Shown one piece after another: positions 52,501 through 60,197 of a stretch of 64,000 nt of DNA. A program made the translations under genes and the position numbers. The DNA lies in contig JADLHG010000004.1 of assembly GCA_020848905.1 (NCBI GenBank), forward strand, positions 372,001 through 436,000, written 5' to 3'. Position 1 is the first letter of the stretch; each line of letters starts with the position of its first letter. The stretch is from Deltaproteobacteria bacterium (GTDB lineage Bacteria > Myxococcota_A > Polyangia > GCA-2747355 > JADLHG01). The notes under the pieces were generated by a model that worked only from the letters and a program-made list of their open reading frames with translations, was not told where the DNA came from and ran no database searches.

Positions 52501-55500
52501 GAGTTCCTGGCGCGAAAGGGGGAGCTCGAGCTGGGGCGACTGGGCGCAACGGCCGAGGCGGTCGAGAGCTTTGCGCGGCTCCTCGACCTGCGCCCCGACG
52601 ACGAGGGGACGCTCGGTAGGCTGGAGGAGCTGCTCGGGCAGATGGGGCACTGGCAGCGCCTCGTCGCCCTCTACGAACGGCACGCGGGGCGCGTAGGCGA
52701 GCGTCCGAAGCAGATCGAATACCTGCGTCGCGCGGCGCAGATCGCCCAGCGACAGCTCGGAGACGAGGCGGAGACCGTTCGGCTGTACGAGCGCGTCCAC
52801 GCGCTGGACCCCTCCGATGCCGTCTCGTTCTCTGTGATGGAGAAGCGGCTCGAGCGGCAGAACGACTACAAGCGCCTCGTGACGCTCCTGCTCGAACGGG
52901 CGGAGATGGTCAGCTCGAAGCCCGAGGAGCTGGACTGCATCCTGCGGGCGGCGGCGATCTGCGAGAAGATCCCGAGCATCGAGCAGGCCGTGCGTCTCTA
53001 CCAGCGGGCGCTCTCCATCAACCCGGCCAGCATGCTGGCCCTCGAGGCTCTCGCGCGGATCTACGAGTCGCTCGAGCGCTGGGAGGACCTGCTGAACGTG
53101 ACGGGGCGCCAGATCCAGCTCGAGTCGGAGCCCGCGAGACGGGCGCTGCTCTACTTCAAGTGCGGCTCGGTGATGGAGACGCAGCACGCCGACGAGAAGG
53201 AGGCCTTTCGGTACTACATCGAGGCCGTTAAGACCTCTACCACCTGCTTGCCCGCCCTGCACAGTCTGCGGGATCTCCACGCGCGACACGAGGAGTGGGA
53301 GAAGGTCGCCGAGACGCTGGCGATGGAGGCGCGGGTCTGGTCGGATCCGAAGGGGAAGGCCGACGTCCTGGCTCAGCTGGCCGAGATCTATGCCACGCGT
53401 CTCGGAGACCGGGCGCGAGCCATGGAGTACTACAAGCAGGCGATCCAGACCCACGCGAAGTGCATGCCTGCGGCGCTCGCTCTCTTCGAGGCCTACGCGA
53501 ACCAGGGGGACTACGCCGAGGCGACGGTGTGGGGCGAGGTCTACGCCCGGCGCGGCCATCTCCGGGGGAGTCGGTCGCAGCGGGCCGAGTTCTTCGTCCA
53601 GTGGGCCGACGTGCTGCGCAAGATGGAGCGGTCCAGCGAGGCCGTCGAGGCGCTGCTGCGTGCGCTCGAGATCCGGCCCGGGCTGCCAGCCGCACTCTTC
53701 GGCCTGCTGGCCCTGTGTCGCGAGGCCCCGGACGCGTTCGACTTCGCGGGCGCCTTCACGGAGCTGCTGAAAGACGCCAGCAAGCGCGAGGACTCGCAGG
53801 CCAGCGCCATCCTCTCTACGGCAGCCGGCGTCCTCGCGGAGCATCGTCTGGACCTGGACGCCGCCCTCGAGCTTTACGGACGGGCGCTCGAGATCGGAGG
53901 GGATCAGGTCCAGATCGTCAGACCGCTCGCCGATCTCTACGTGCAGATCGGGCGGGATGGCGATGCCCTGGCTCTCATGCAGCGGTGCCAGAACGCGGCG
54001 GTGGACTTCGCCGAGTGGATCGACGCGACTCTCTGGATCGCCGACTACCACACCTACGTCGAAGGCGACTATCGACGGGCCGCCGAGCTATGTCGAACGG
54101 TGCTCGACCGTCAGCCCAATCGCGACGACGTGCGGATCCACCTGGGACGCGTGCTGGTGCTGGCCGGCCAGCCCGTCGAGGCGTTGGCGGAATTCCAGCG
54201 GGGCTGCGACCAGCAGGCGGCCAAGGGCACCGACGTGGCGGTTCTCGCCAGGAGCTATCACGCGCTCGGGCTGGCCGCGGCGCGGGCGGGTAGTCACCAA
54301 ACCGCCGTGTCGAATTGGCGACGAGCCTGCGACCTCGCGCCGAGCTGGCCGTACCCTTACATCGCGCTGGCGCGCCGGGCCTTCCAGGTTTCGGAATTCG
54401 TCGACGCGGAACGAGAGCTCCGTCAGGCAGAGCAGGGGATCGAGGAACGCGACGCCGACGTGCTGCGGGCGCAAGCCGAGTTCTACGCGCGTCGCTCGCA
54501 TCTGGACCGGTCGATCACCATCGTGCGCCGGGCCGTGCGGCTCCACGACCCGCACCTCGATGACCGCGTCAACCTGGCGCGGTACCTGCTCGCCAAGGGG
54601 GAGGCGAGCAAGGCGGTGGACGAGCTCCGTGCGACGACAGCCGAGCGCCCCGACTACCTGCCGGCGTACGACCTGCTCGTGGAGGCGTGGCAGGCCGCGG
54701 GGCGACCGGAGATGGCGCGGCGCGCTTCGCAGGTGGTGCAGCTGGCGGTGGGCGGAGGGGCCGCGGAGGCGGAGCCAGTGGTACCCGAACGTCCGCTGGG
54801 CGAGCCCGGCTGGGAGCGAATCACTGCGGAGCTGGCGAACTCCCCGCTCGATGCACTCTGGCAGGGGCTGAGCGCCGAGTTCGAGCGGCGATATCGGCCC
54901 GAGCTCCCGCCCCCCGGGGTCGCCGTGCGCCCGCCGCTGGCTCTGAGCTGCCGACACCTCGGGGGGGTCTTCGGACTCGAAGTGGACCTCGCGGTTTCGG
55001 CGGAGCCCACGCCGCTCGTGCGCTCCGTAGGGCGGACGCTGGTGGTCTCGCAGCTTGCGGACAGCATGACGCTCCCCGAGCTCCGCGCGCTCCTGGCGCT
55101 GGGCATGACGGCTATGAGGCTCGGGCACGGACCCACGTTCGGGCTCGCTCCCGAGGCGAAGCTCGAGCTCGGACGGGTCGTGGCGTCGATGTTGCTCCCC
55201 GAGCACCAGATGCCGCCAGAGGTGCGGGAGCTCTTGAACGCCGTCTCTCGACGCGACCAGAAGCGGTTGTCGCGCATCCTCACGCAGCACCGGGTGGCGC
55301 TCTCCGCCATCGACGAGCTGGCACGCAACTGGGTCGCATCCGTCGAATCCGTGTGCGTGAAGATCGCGCTGCTCGTGACCGAGGACCTCCCGTCGCTGGC
55401 GAGAGTCCTCGCTCTGCAGCTCGGCGTCGCCCCGAGCTGGGCGGCCGAGGGGGGGCTCCTGCTCGGTGTGCCGGAGCTTCAGTACCTCGTGCAGTATTTC

Positions 55501-55560
55501 CTCTCGGACACCTTCCACCAGCACAAGTTGGCGGCCTGGTCGACCCAGCCGGGCGGCTGA
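49504..55560 (+). CDS. Giant TPR repeat protein (2018 residues) with a degenerate M48-like C-terminal region
   Basis: Residues ~150-1750 are almost continuous helical repeats of the TPR/Sel1-like kind, many with the TPR pattern (for example YRAALSINPLHPEALNGLRDLLA, YQRALSINPASMLALEALARIYESLERWEDLL and AMEYYKQAIQTHAKCMPAALALFEAY). There is no signal peptide or membrane segment, so it is a large cytoplasmic scaffold. Residues ~1780-2018 are different: TLVVSQLADSMTLPELRALLALGMTAMRLGHG aligns in pattern with the M48 peptidase helix, but the zinc motif HExxH is replaced by LGMTA (1866-1870). This C-terminal similarity is an inference. It is followed by the STAS gene after 71 bases. Confidence 0.85.
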   Translation: MVLQTRDAEGEEWGELGLPELPAGHDATQGVGWKALLPALASAPNLTDQRRLELAVVCLEVLDDAAGAAEHLRALVEPNAPLALWALYQLAVACRSGELFDRWHAEQLDVTPERERSGLLADVGLFRTLTGDESASLLRDAGDWAHVTAGARQALQLLLAAEGRWEDLVRVMGEDGPAAQLARAHLVGDRLDRAAEREQLLGALAGVAPLFVGDALLEAAFARGDDAAAAPALRLRQEALAAHKDLLAQAAATDLLCHVGRSPGQVDHLRLSSTLAAAAWHHLLWIVERRGHSSQRTELARLYLREVPRCARPLADVLRLRAAELFMAGDAWAEALEALPQGGESDVYAQLAQLYRTICLVRLGQWAELALLVVAASAGQPPEDRRLLLKLALLLASKDPRQAQRVLRRFESELPQMESPLVVEIGGLLLAIHRQRGDKQAAARIWGLLADRATTVEERAFFAFASGVALLEAGKRDTALLALELARRSDGETPEVLTALAIARTRNREWDHALTALEAVAQRLAADDQRELLRRVAHLAWTTGGPRRALELLQRVLGDSRGDLASLKEVAALHLRVGEVDQAIRLLTEAAATTSDQSEAAALHCACGKLYRGRLKDPAAAEQSYRAALSINPLHPEALNGLRDLLARTGRLEDLPPVLTSLLQIADADDHRMKLHLELSWLHRKQWERSHRAEDAEACIEQSHRVLGIDKMNEDAIRNLAYVSMKLGRWDEIIQRLSQQWDSDSALRALRKAYEATGRWAELAKVCERLAERASDREEQIAAAIQAGDLYRDRLGDPKAAEACYRRASAADGRDGVSLQRLGELLRGEGRAAELATVLRQRLASAAPAERAAVHLELGRLSAGPLGRARQAIEHFEAVVEQDPGHLEALRALDPLFEREGRPADRARVLERLLQLAEGSGDALPILLKLGDLYGQLQDERSVLRVAARLQALFPEDETALQFAEQVYESQQRYGDLCELFDRRIRALEKQEQGADRIAEFLARKGELELGRLGATAEAVESFARLLDLRPDDEGTLGRLEELLGQMGHWQRLVALYERHAGRVGERPKQIEYLRRAAQIAQRQLGDEAETVRLYERVHALDPSDAVSFSVMEKRLERQNDYKRLVTLLLERAEMVSSKPEELDCILRAAAICEKIPSIEQAVRLYQRALSINPASMLALEALARIYESLERWEDLLNVTGRQIQLESEPARRALLYFKCGSVMETQHADEKEAFRYYIEAVKTSTTCLPALHSLRDLHARHEEWEKVAETLAMEARVWSDPKGKADVLAQLAEIYATRLGDRARAMEYYKQAIQTHAKCMPAALALFEAYANQGDYAEATVWGEVYARRGHLRGSRSQRAEFFVQWADVLRKMERSSEAVEALLRALEIRPGLPAALFGLLALCREAPDAFDFAGAFTELLKDASKREDSQASAILSTAAGVLAEHRLDLDAALELYGRALEIGGDQVQIVRPLADLYVQIGRDGDALALMQRCQNAAVDFAEWIDATLWIADYHTYVEGDYRRAAELCRTVLDRQPNRDDVRIHLGRVLVLAGQPVEALAEFQRGCDQQAAKGTDVAVLARSYHALGLAAARAGSHQTAVSNWRRACDLAPSWPYPYIALARRAFQVSEFVDAERELRQAEQGIEERDADVLRAQAEFYARRSHLDRSITIVRRAVRLHDPHLDDRVNLARYLLAKGEASKAVDELRATTAERPDYLPAYDLLVEAWQAAGRPEMARRASQVVQLAVGGGAAEAEPVVPERPLGEPGWERITAELANSPLDALWQGLSAEFERRYRPELPPPGVAVRPPLALSCRHLGGVFGLEVDLAVSAEPTPLVRSVGRTLVVSQLADSMTLPELRALLALGMTAMRLGHGPTFGLAPEAKLELGRVVASMLLPEHQMPPEVRELLNAVSRRDQKRLSRILTQHRVALSAIDELARNWVASVESVCVKIALLVTEDLPSLARVLALQLGVAPSWAAEGGLLLGVPELQYLVQYFLSDTFHQHKLAAWSTQPGG

Positions 55561-55631
55561 GGGCGCTCAGGCCGCGGGGCGAGTAGACAACAACATCACG
55601 ATCTGGCTAGGGTGGGGTCGGAGGCTGGCTC

Positions 55632-56450
55632 ATGGGATCGCGGCTTGCCGTCGAAGTCACCGAAGTCGAGGGATTCAGCCACGTACGGCTTGCCGGTATC
55701 GTCGACGAGGACAACGATCTGGCGGAGGCGGCGAAGCGCGTCCAGAGCAGCACGGTGATCGTGAACAGCGCGGACGTGGAGCGGATCAACTCGTGCGGAG
55801 TTCGCGACTGGGTAACGTGGCTCGGCGATCTCGACCGTGCAGGACGCAAGATCTATCTGATCGAGAACTCGCCCGCGATGATGTCGCAGGTGAATCTGGT
55901 CAACAACTTCATCGGGCGCGGCACGATCGTCAGCTTCTACGCACCCTATTTCTGCGGCGCCTGCGAGGCGGACAAGATGCTGCTCATCTCCGTCGAGGAG
56001 GCGTGCGCGTCGCTCCCCTTTCGTGCGCCGACCTGCCGCTGCGATCAATGCGATCACACGATGGAGTTCGACGACATCGAGAGTTCCTATTTTTCGTTCC
56101 TCTCGGCCATCGAGAAGCCGAGGGTTGAGGGAAAGGTCGCGCAGGTCATTGCCCGGTTGTCGGCGGATCAGCGGGGGGCCATCCGGCGGCGGGCGGCCTC
56201 TATCCCCGTCGGCACGCTGGCCGGCACCACCTCCACGCCGAGTCAACCGAGTTCCACCTTTCCGTCGATGCCCACGGCTCCGAGCAGCCGAGATCTTCGG
56301 GGGCTGCTGACAGACATCTCGATGCCGGCAGACGGTAGGGCTCCGGCTTCCGCCCCGCAGGGGGCGCCAGGCAAGGTGCTCTACGTGGTGATCGGCCTGC
56401 TGCTCGCGGCGATCGGCCTGCTGGCCTTCGTGCTGGTGCGGTCTCGGTAG
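55632..56450 (+). CDS. STAS-like domain protein with a Cys cluster and C-terminal membrane anchor
   Basis: A 272-residue protein. Residues ~5-110 resemble a STAS domain of anti-sigma-factor antagonists: VIVNSADVERINSCGVRDWVTWL contains Ser 54 at the position of the phosphorylatable Ser of SpoIIAA, with the preceding Asp changed to Asn 53. Two Cys pairs follow (FCGACEADK and CRCDQCDH), which look like a zinc knuckle. A Ser/Thr/Pro-rich linker leads to a C-terminal membrane segment (VLYVVIGLLLAAIGLLAFVLV). A GGAGG ribosome-binding sequence supports the ATG. Convergent with a pseudo-receiver/GHKL gene. Confidence 0.75.
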   Translation: MGSRLAVEVTEVEGFSHVRLAGIVDEDNDLAEAAKRVQSSTVIVNSADVERINSCGVRDWVTWLGDLDRAGRKIYLIENSPAMMSQVNLVNNFIGRGTIVSFYAPYFCGACEADKMLLISVEEACASLPFRAPTCRCDQCDHTMEFDDIESSYFSFLSAIEKPRVEGKVAQVIARLSADQRGAIRRRAASIPVGTLAGTTSTPSQPSSTFPSMPTAPSSRDLRGLLTDISMPADGRAPASAPQGAPGKVLYVVIGLLLAAIGLLAFVLVRSR

Positions 56451-56483
56451 TGAGATCCCGCACCAGGGAGCCGAGCGGCTGTA

Positions 56484-57476
56484 TCAGAGACCGGCCGCGA
56501 GCTCGCCGTGCGGCTCGTCGTCGAGCATGGGAGTCGTGATCTCACCGGTGCCTTCGCTCATCGACAGCGGTCGCTGCGCGGTGAAAGAGAAGAGGCGGAT
56601 GGTCGAGTTCGCGCTCGGCGGCTCCACGACGGTGATGAACTCCGTCACGCTCCCCGGCAGCACGTTGATGATGATCCGGGAGGCGGTGGAGGCGATCAGG
56701 TAGAGGCCGAGGCCCGCTCCGAGCTTCTTCTCCTCGATCTGCACCTGGCTGGTCGTGCACCGCTGCAGGTAGCTCGCCAGGTCGGCGCGGCGGAAGCTAC
56801 CGAATCGGTCGCGAACCGAGAGGTGGATCCTCTTGTCGGCCGCGACGTACCGCAGCGACACCGGCCGAGGAGTCTTGCGACGGAGGCGCGCCCGCGGTTC
56901 GACGTCGGCGAAGAGGCGATGGCCGTTTTCCATCGGCGCCTGGTACATGGCGTTCATCAGCAGCTCTTCGGCGATCTGCACCGCCGACCGCCGCAGGGTG
57001 CTTCGGACCCGGCGCTTCTGGAGGTGCGCCTCGAGCTCTTCGATCGCCTTGCATCGCCCCGGGTAGCTCGCCAGGCGCTGGTAGTGAATGTTGGCCTGGA
57101 AGGGGAGGTACCGCTCCATCCCGAAGATGGACCCGGTGGAGAGCTTGTCGACCACGCTCAGCAGGTCCTCGGCATCCGACGGCTGGGACAGGAGGTGGTT
57201 CACGCGCTCGTCCTGGAGGTGGCGCGCCACCACGGCAACGTCGAGTCGCGGGACGATGAGGACCGCGTGGGCATCGGGGCGGAGCTGCGCGAGCAGGGGC
57301 TGAGGGCTCGGCAGCCGCGGACCCAGGTCGCAGATCAGCAACCGGTAGTTGCTGAAGGTGCGCGGCCGCTCATCCCCCACCACAACGTCTACGTCACGGC
57401 GAATCGCGGAGAGCGTTCGCACGAGTTCGCGACCTCGACTGGCCGCCGACGCGGCAACAAGGACCTTGGCACTCAC
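56484..57476 (-). CDS. Degenerate receiver fused to a GHKL ATPase domain (paralog 1)
   Basis: A 330-residue cytoplasmic protein. Residues 1-115 have a receiver-like fold (AKVLVAASAASRGRELVR, RLLICDLGPRLP), but the acidic pair at the end of strand 1 is missing. After a linker with IFGMERYLPF, residues ~165-300 form a GHKL ATPase: N box AEELLMNAMYQAP, G1-like RDRFGSF and G2 GAGLGLYLIAS. The ATPase is closer to SpoIIAB/RsbW-type anti-sigma kinases than to histidine kinases, and no phospho-accepting His domain is present. The GTG start follows a promoter at 57506-57535. It is paralogous to the gene at 57862-58839. Confidence 0.78.
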   Translation of the reverse strand: MSAKVLVAASAASRGRELVRTLSAIRRDVDVVVGDERPRTFSNYRLLICDLGPRLPSPQPLLAQLRPDAHAVLIVPRLDVAVVARHLQDERVNHLLSQPSDAEDLLSVVDKLSTGSIFGMERYLPFQANIHYQRLASYPGRCKAIEELEAHLQKRRVRSTLRRSAVQIAEELLMNAMYQAPMENGHRLFADVEPRARLRRKTPRPVSLRYVAADKRIHLSVRDRFGSFRRADLASYLQRCTTSQVQIEEKKLGAGLGLYLIASTASRIIINVLPGSVTEFITVVEPPSANSTIRLFSFTAQRPLSMSEGTGEITTPMLDDEPHGELAAGL

Positions 57477-57505
57477 CGGCTAGCTCGACTTGTTGGAGTG
57501 CCCAC

Positions 57506-57535
57506 AGTATAGGGGCAGCGGCGCGGCGACAGCAA
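57506..57535 (-). promoter_or_regulatory. Promoter of pseudo-receiver/GHKL paralog 1
   Basis: On the minus strand TTGCTG (57530-57535), an 18-base spacer and TATACT (57506-57511). The leader to the GTG at 57476 would be about 23 bases. Confidence 0.45.
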
Positions 57536-57638
57536 GCCAGGAGCGGGCCCTAGGCCGGTCGAGCCCCGTTTCGGGGTGGGGTGGTGGGAGCAGGCCGCCA
57601 GGGGCCGAGGAGAAAGTGGAAGTCTTCAGCAACTGCGG

Positions 57639-57644
57639 TATACT
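57639..57644 (+). promoter_or_regulatory. Possible -10 element for pseudo-receiver/GHKL paralog 2
   Basis: TATACT with a poor -35 (TGGAAG, 16 bases upstream). The same -10 sequence occurs in two nearby promoters (57506 and 59518). Confidence 0.35.
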
Positions 57645-57861
57645 GCGGGGAATACGCCGTGGGTGGGACCGCAGCGCGCGCCCCGACGCGAAGCGAAACG
57701 AGGGGGCCATTCGGGGGACACGATGCGAGCGGAGCGACCCGCGCGCGAAGTCCGGGGTCACACTCCGGCGAGGACGTGTCCGGCAGGGCACGCCGACGGG
57801 CAGTGGAGCCTTTGGGGGCTCGACTGATTCCCGACCGGCACACCGGCAAGGATTGAATTCC

Positions 57862-58839
57862 GTGGATTACGGGAAAGTCGTCGTCGTCACCTCGAACCGT
57901 AGTGTCAGGCGCCACGTCACCCGCGCTCTCGTGTCCACGGGGTGCGAGGTCTTCCACTGTCCGACGAGTCGATCCGACATCGCCCGCGAGCTCAACGCCG
58001 AGCGGCAGATGTACATCGTCGACGCCGAGGGCGACGAGGACGAGATCCGCTGGCTCCTCGAGGCGCTCTACCGAGACCACCGGGATGCCATCGCGTTGCT
58101 GCTATCGCACGACATGGAGAATCATTTCATCCTGGACCTCGTGACGGAGCAGAGCCTGAACAATTTGGTGGCACGTCACGGCGGACTCTCGGCGTCGCAC
58201 GATCTGATCGACGAGCACGAGCTCATCATCACCACCCACAAGCTCTTCCGACGCGACATCTTCGGCATCGAGAAATACCTCCCGACCTGGGGGGTGAAGG
58301 TCCACGAGCGGCGGATCGCAGGATCCGACGACAAGGCCGCCGCGCTGGCCGATCTGGAGGGGTTTCTCAACCAGATCGACTGCTACGGTGCCATCGTCCC
58401 GCCGATCTCTCTCGTGGCGGACGAGCTGTTGATGAACGCCATCTTCAGCGCCCCTCGGGACGGCAACGGAAAGCCGAAGTACTCGGAGGTGGACCGGCGG
58501 GACCGGATGGTTCTGGACCCGCTGGAGGCGGTGGACTTCCGCTACGCGTGCGACGGCCGTTACGTGGCGCTCTCGGTGTCCGATCCCTTCGGCAGCCTGG
58601 ATCGCGACATCATCATCCGGTATCTGCGTCGGGCCTTCGTGGGGGCGCAGGCCGAGGTGGAACAGAAGAAGGCCGGAGCGGGACTCGGGCTCTACATGGT
58701 CTTCAACTCGATCACCCAGCTCACGTTCAACATCCAGGCCGGGGTGCGGACGGAGGTGATCGCCCTCTTCTACGTACGCAGTGGAGCGAGGGCGTTCCGA
58801 GCCTCCGGTCGGTCGCTCAACATCTTCCTCTTGCGATAG
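57862..58839 (+). CDS. Degenerate receiver fused to a GHKL ATPase domain (paralog 2)
   Basis: A 325-residue protein with the same order as the gene at 56484-57476. The receiver-like part begins GKVVVVTSNRSVRRHVTRALVSTG and keeps an Asp in MYIVDAEG, but lacks the acidic pair of true receivers. The linker has IFGIEKYLPT, matching paralog 1. The GHKL part has N box ADELLMNAIFSAP, G1-like SDPFGSL and G2 GAGLGLYMVFN. The GTG with an upstream AAGGA is the likely start; a TTG at 57853 is possible. Together they could form a heteromeric anti-sigma-like or phospho-switch pair. Confidence 0.78.
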   Translation: MDYGKVVVVTSNRSVRRHVTRALVSTGCEVFHCPTSRSDIARELNAERQMYIVDAEGDEDEIRWLLEALYRDHRDAIALLLSHDMENHFILDLVTEQSLNNLVARHGGLSASHDLIDEHELIITTHKLFRRDIFGIEKYLPTWGVKVHERRIAGSDDKAAALADLEGFLNQIDCYGAIVPPISLVADELLMNAIFSAPRDGNGKPKYSEVDRRDRMVLDPLEAVDFRYACDGRYVALSVSDPFGSLDRDIIIRYLRRAFVGAQAEVEQKKAGAGLGLYMVFNSITQLTFNIQAGVRTEVIALFYVRSGARAFRASGRSLNIFLLR

Positions 58840-58886
58840 GACGGTCCGCGAGCGCCCGTCGTCCGGTGGACCGAGGCGCGCCGGCT

Positions 58887-59417
58887 CTAGGTGGCGGCCG
58901 GCGGGGTTTCGGCGGTCGGCAGGGTGGCTCCGGGAGGCGGCGTGCCCGCGGTCGCGAGCGGCTCCCACCCGTCGAAGACCGTCGCGCGCTGCTGGTACGC
59001 GATGTAGTTCAGGTACGCCGCGGCTTCCCCACGGTCGAAGTCGACCATCAGGCGCTCGGCAGCGTCGCGGATCTTCACCACAGCACCCGAGAGCAGGAAG
59101 CTCTGGTCGGTCTCGCCGTTCCGGTGCGACACGCCGAGCTGATCCAGGAATCCCACGAGCAGCGGTCGGCGGTGGTTCAGCAGCCACTGTTGGAGCAGCT
59201 CCGCCGCCGCCGTCTGGTTCTGTTGCACGACCGACTCGAGGATCCGCGCGGACCACAGCTGCCGACGGCGCTGCTGGGGTACGAAGCCGCTCGGCATCTT
59301 CACCTTCACGTTCCCCTCTTTCAGGACCGTCTTGATCTGCGGGTTCGTGAGCTCGTCGAGGATCTGGGCGAGCTTGCTGCTACCGAGGACGAATTGGCAG
59401 ATGTCTGCGGGTTTCAT
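58887..59417 (-). CDS. Hypothetical cytoplasmic protein
   Basis: A 176-residue protein I do not recognise. It starts MKPADICQFVLGSSKLAQILDELTNPQ and is predicted to be mostly helical (ESVVQQNQTAAAELLQQWLLNH, DAAERLMVDFDRGEAAAYLNYIAYQQRA), with a short Pro/Ala/Thr-rich tail. There is no signal peptide or membrane segment. The ATG at 59417 was preferred over 59429 because a TATGCT -10 (59425-59430) lies 7 bases upstream and overlaps the alternative start. It is convergent with pseudo-receiver paralog 2. Confidence 0.7.
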   Translation of the reverse strand: MKPADICQFVLGSSKLAQILDELTNPQIKTVLKEGNVKVKMPSGFVPQQRRRQLWSARILESVVQQNQTAAAELLQQWLLNHRRPLLVGFLDQLGVSHRNGETDQSFLLSGAVVKIRDAAERLMVDFDRGEAAAYLNYIAYQQRATVFDGWEPLATAGTPPPGATLPTAETPPAAT

Positions 59418-59424
59418 GGCGCTC

Positions 59425-59453
59425 AGCATATCGAACCCCGGCGGCTTGTTCTA
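59425..59453 (-). promoter_or_regulatory. Promoter of the hypothetical gene, implying a leaderless start
   Basis: On the minus strand TAGAAC (59448-59453), a 17-base spacer and TATGCT (59425-59430). The ATG at 59417 is 7 bases beyond the -10. Confidence 0.4.
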
Positions 59454-59517
59454 GTGCCTTGACCGGAGCTTTGACCGGGAGAGGGAGAGCCACGCTCGCG
59501 GCAGGCGGCCGCGAGGC

Positions 59518-59523
59518 TATACT
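59518..59523 (+). promoter_or_regulatory. Possible -10 element of the Smr gene
   Basis: TATACT, 18 bases before the ATG at 59542, with a GGGGAG ribosome-binding sequence between. No clear -35 is at the right distance; a duplicated TTGACCGG (59460 and 59471) lies further upstream. Confidence 0.35.
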
Positions 59524-59541
59524 GCAGGGTGGACGGGGAGC

Positions 59542-60171
59542 ATGGCCTCGGACGAACGACGTACCAAGGGCGCCTCTGGGCCGGCGGGCGGAGACGAGCC
59601 GGGAGTCGGGGACTCGCGCTCGCCGGACGACGTCTCGGCTTTCGCTGAGGCGGTAGCGGACGTGAGACCCTTGCCCGAGAGCACGCGGGTGACGCCCGCT
59701 ACGTCGCGAGCTGGGGACGTTCCTCCTCGCCGACGTGCCAGCGGTTCCCCGGTGCGGCCCACGCCGGTCGAGTTCGTCCCCGGAGGTTTCGAGGTCCGGG
59801 TGCTCGGCGAACAGGTACAAGGACTCGGGCCAGGCGTGGATCCGAAGCTCCTCCGGCGGCTCAAGGCCGGAGAGTTCGCGCGCGCGGCGCGAGTGGACCT
59901 GCACGGGCGGACCCGCGACGAAGCAGCGCGCCTCGTGGAGCAGTTCCTGCGGCAGGCGCGATCCGAGGGGGCGCGGTGCGTTTCGATCGTGCACGGGCGC
60001 GGTCTCAACTCCTCGCAGCGGGGCCCGGTCCTCAAGGAGACCGTCATGGACGCGCTCGCCCACGGGCCGGCGTCGCCCTGGGTGCTCGCCTGGTGCTCCG
60101 CCCGCCCGGAAGACGGAGGCACGGGGGCGCTCTACGTGCTCTTGCGCAAGGTGCGCCCGGACGGGACCTGA
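59542..60171 (+). CDS. Smr domain protein
   Basis: A 209-residue protein. The C-terminal ~90 residues are an Smr (small MutS-related) domain with the VDLHGRTRDEAARLVEQFL motif and the HGRGLNSSQRGPVLKE motif, which form the nuclease-type active site. The N-terminal ~110 residues are charged and low complexity, with a VEFVPGGFEVRVLGE segment. Stand-alone Smr proteins cleave DNA or RNA, including colliding-ribosome mRNA in some species. The biological target here is not evident. Confidence 0.88.
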   Translation: MASDERRTKGASGPAGGDEPGVGDSRSPDDVSAFAEAVADVRPLPESTRVTPATSRAGDVPPRRRASGSPVRPTPVEFVPGGFEVRVLGEQVQGLGPGVDPKLLRRLKAGEFARAARVDLHGRTRDEAARLVEQFLRQARSEGARCVSIVHGRGLNSSQRGPVLKETVMDALAHGPASPWVLAWCSARPEDGGTGALYVLLRKVRPDGT

Positions 60172-60197
60172 GACGGTCCCCGCTCGATCGAGGTACA

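Larger units (their letters stand above)
57477..57861. other. 385-base divergent intergenic region between the two pseudo-receiver/GHKL genes
   Basis: No gene is supported here. It holds two TATACT -10 elements pointing outward (minus at 57506-57511 and plus at 57639-57644). Between them the sequence is GC-rich with no clear repeat. The plus-strand gene would have a leader of about 210 bases, with no riboswitch or stable fold I can identify. Confidence 0.6.

Noticed and set aside
51286-54051. 921-residue minus-strand open frame opposite the giant TPR gene
   Set aside because: The TPR pattern is on the plus strand; the antisense frame is Arg/Leu/Glu-rich without domains.
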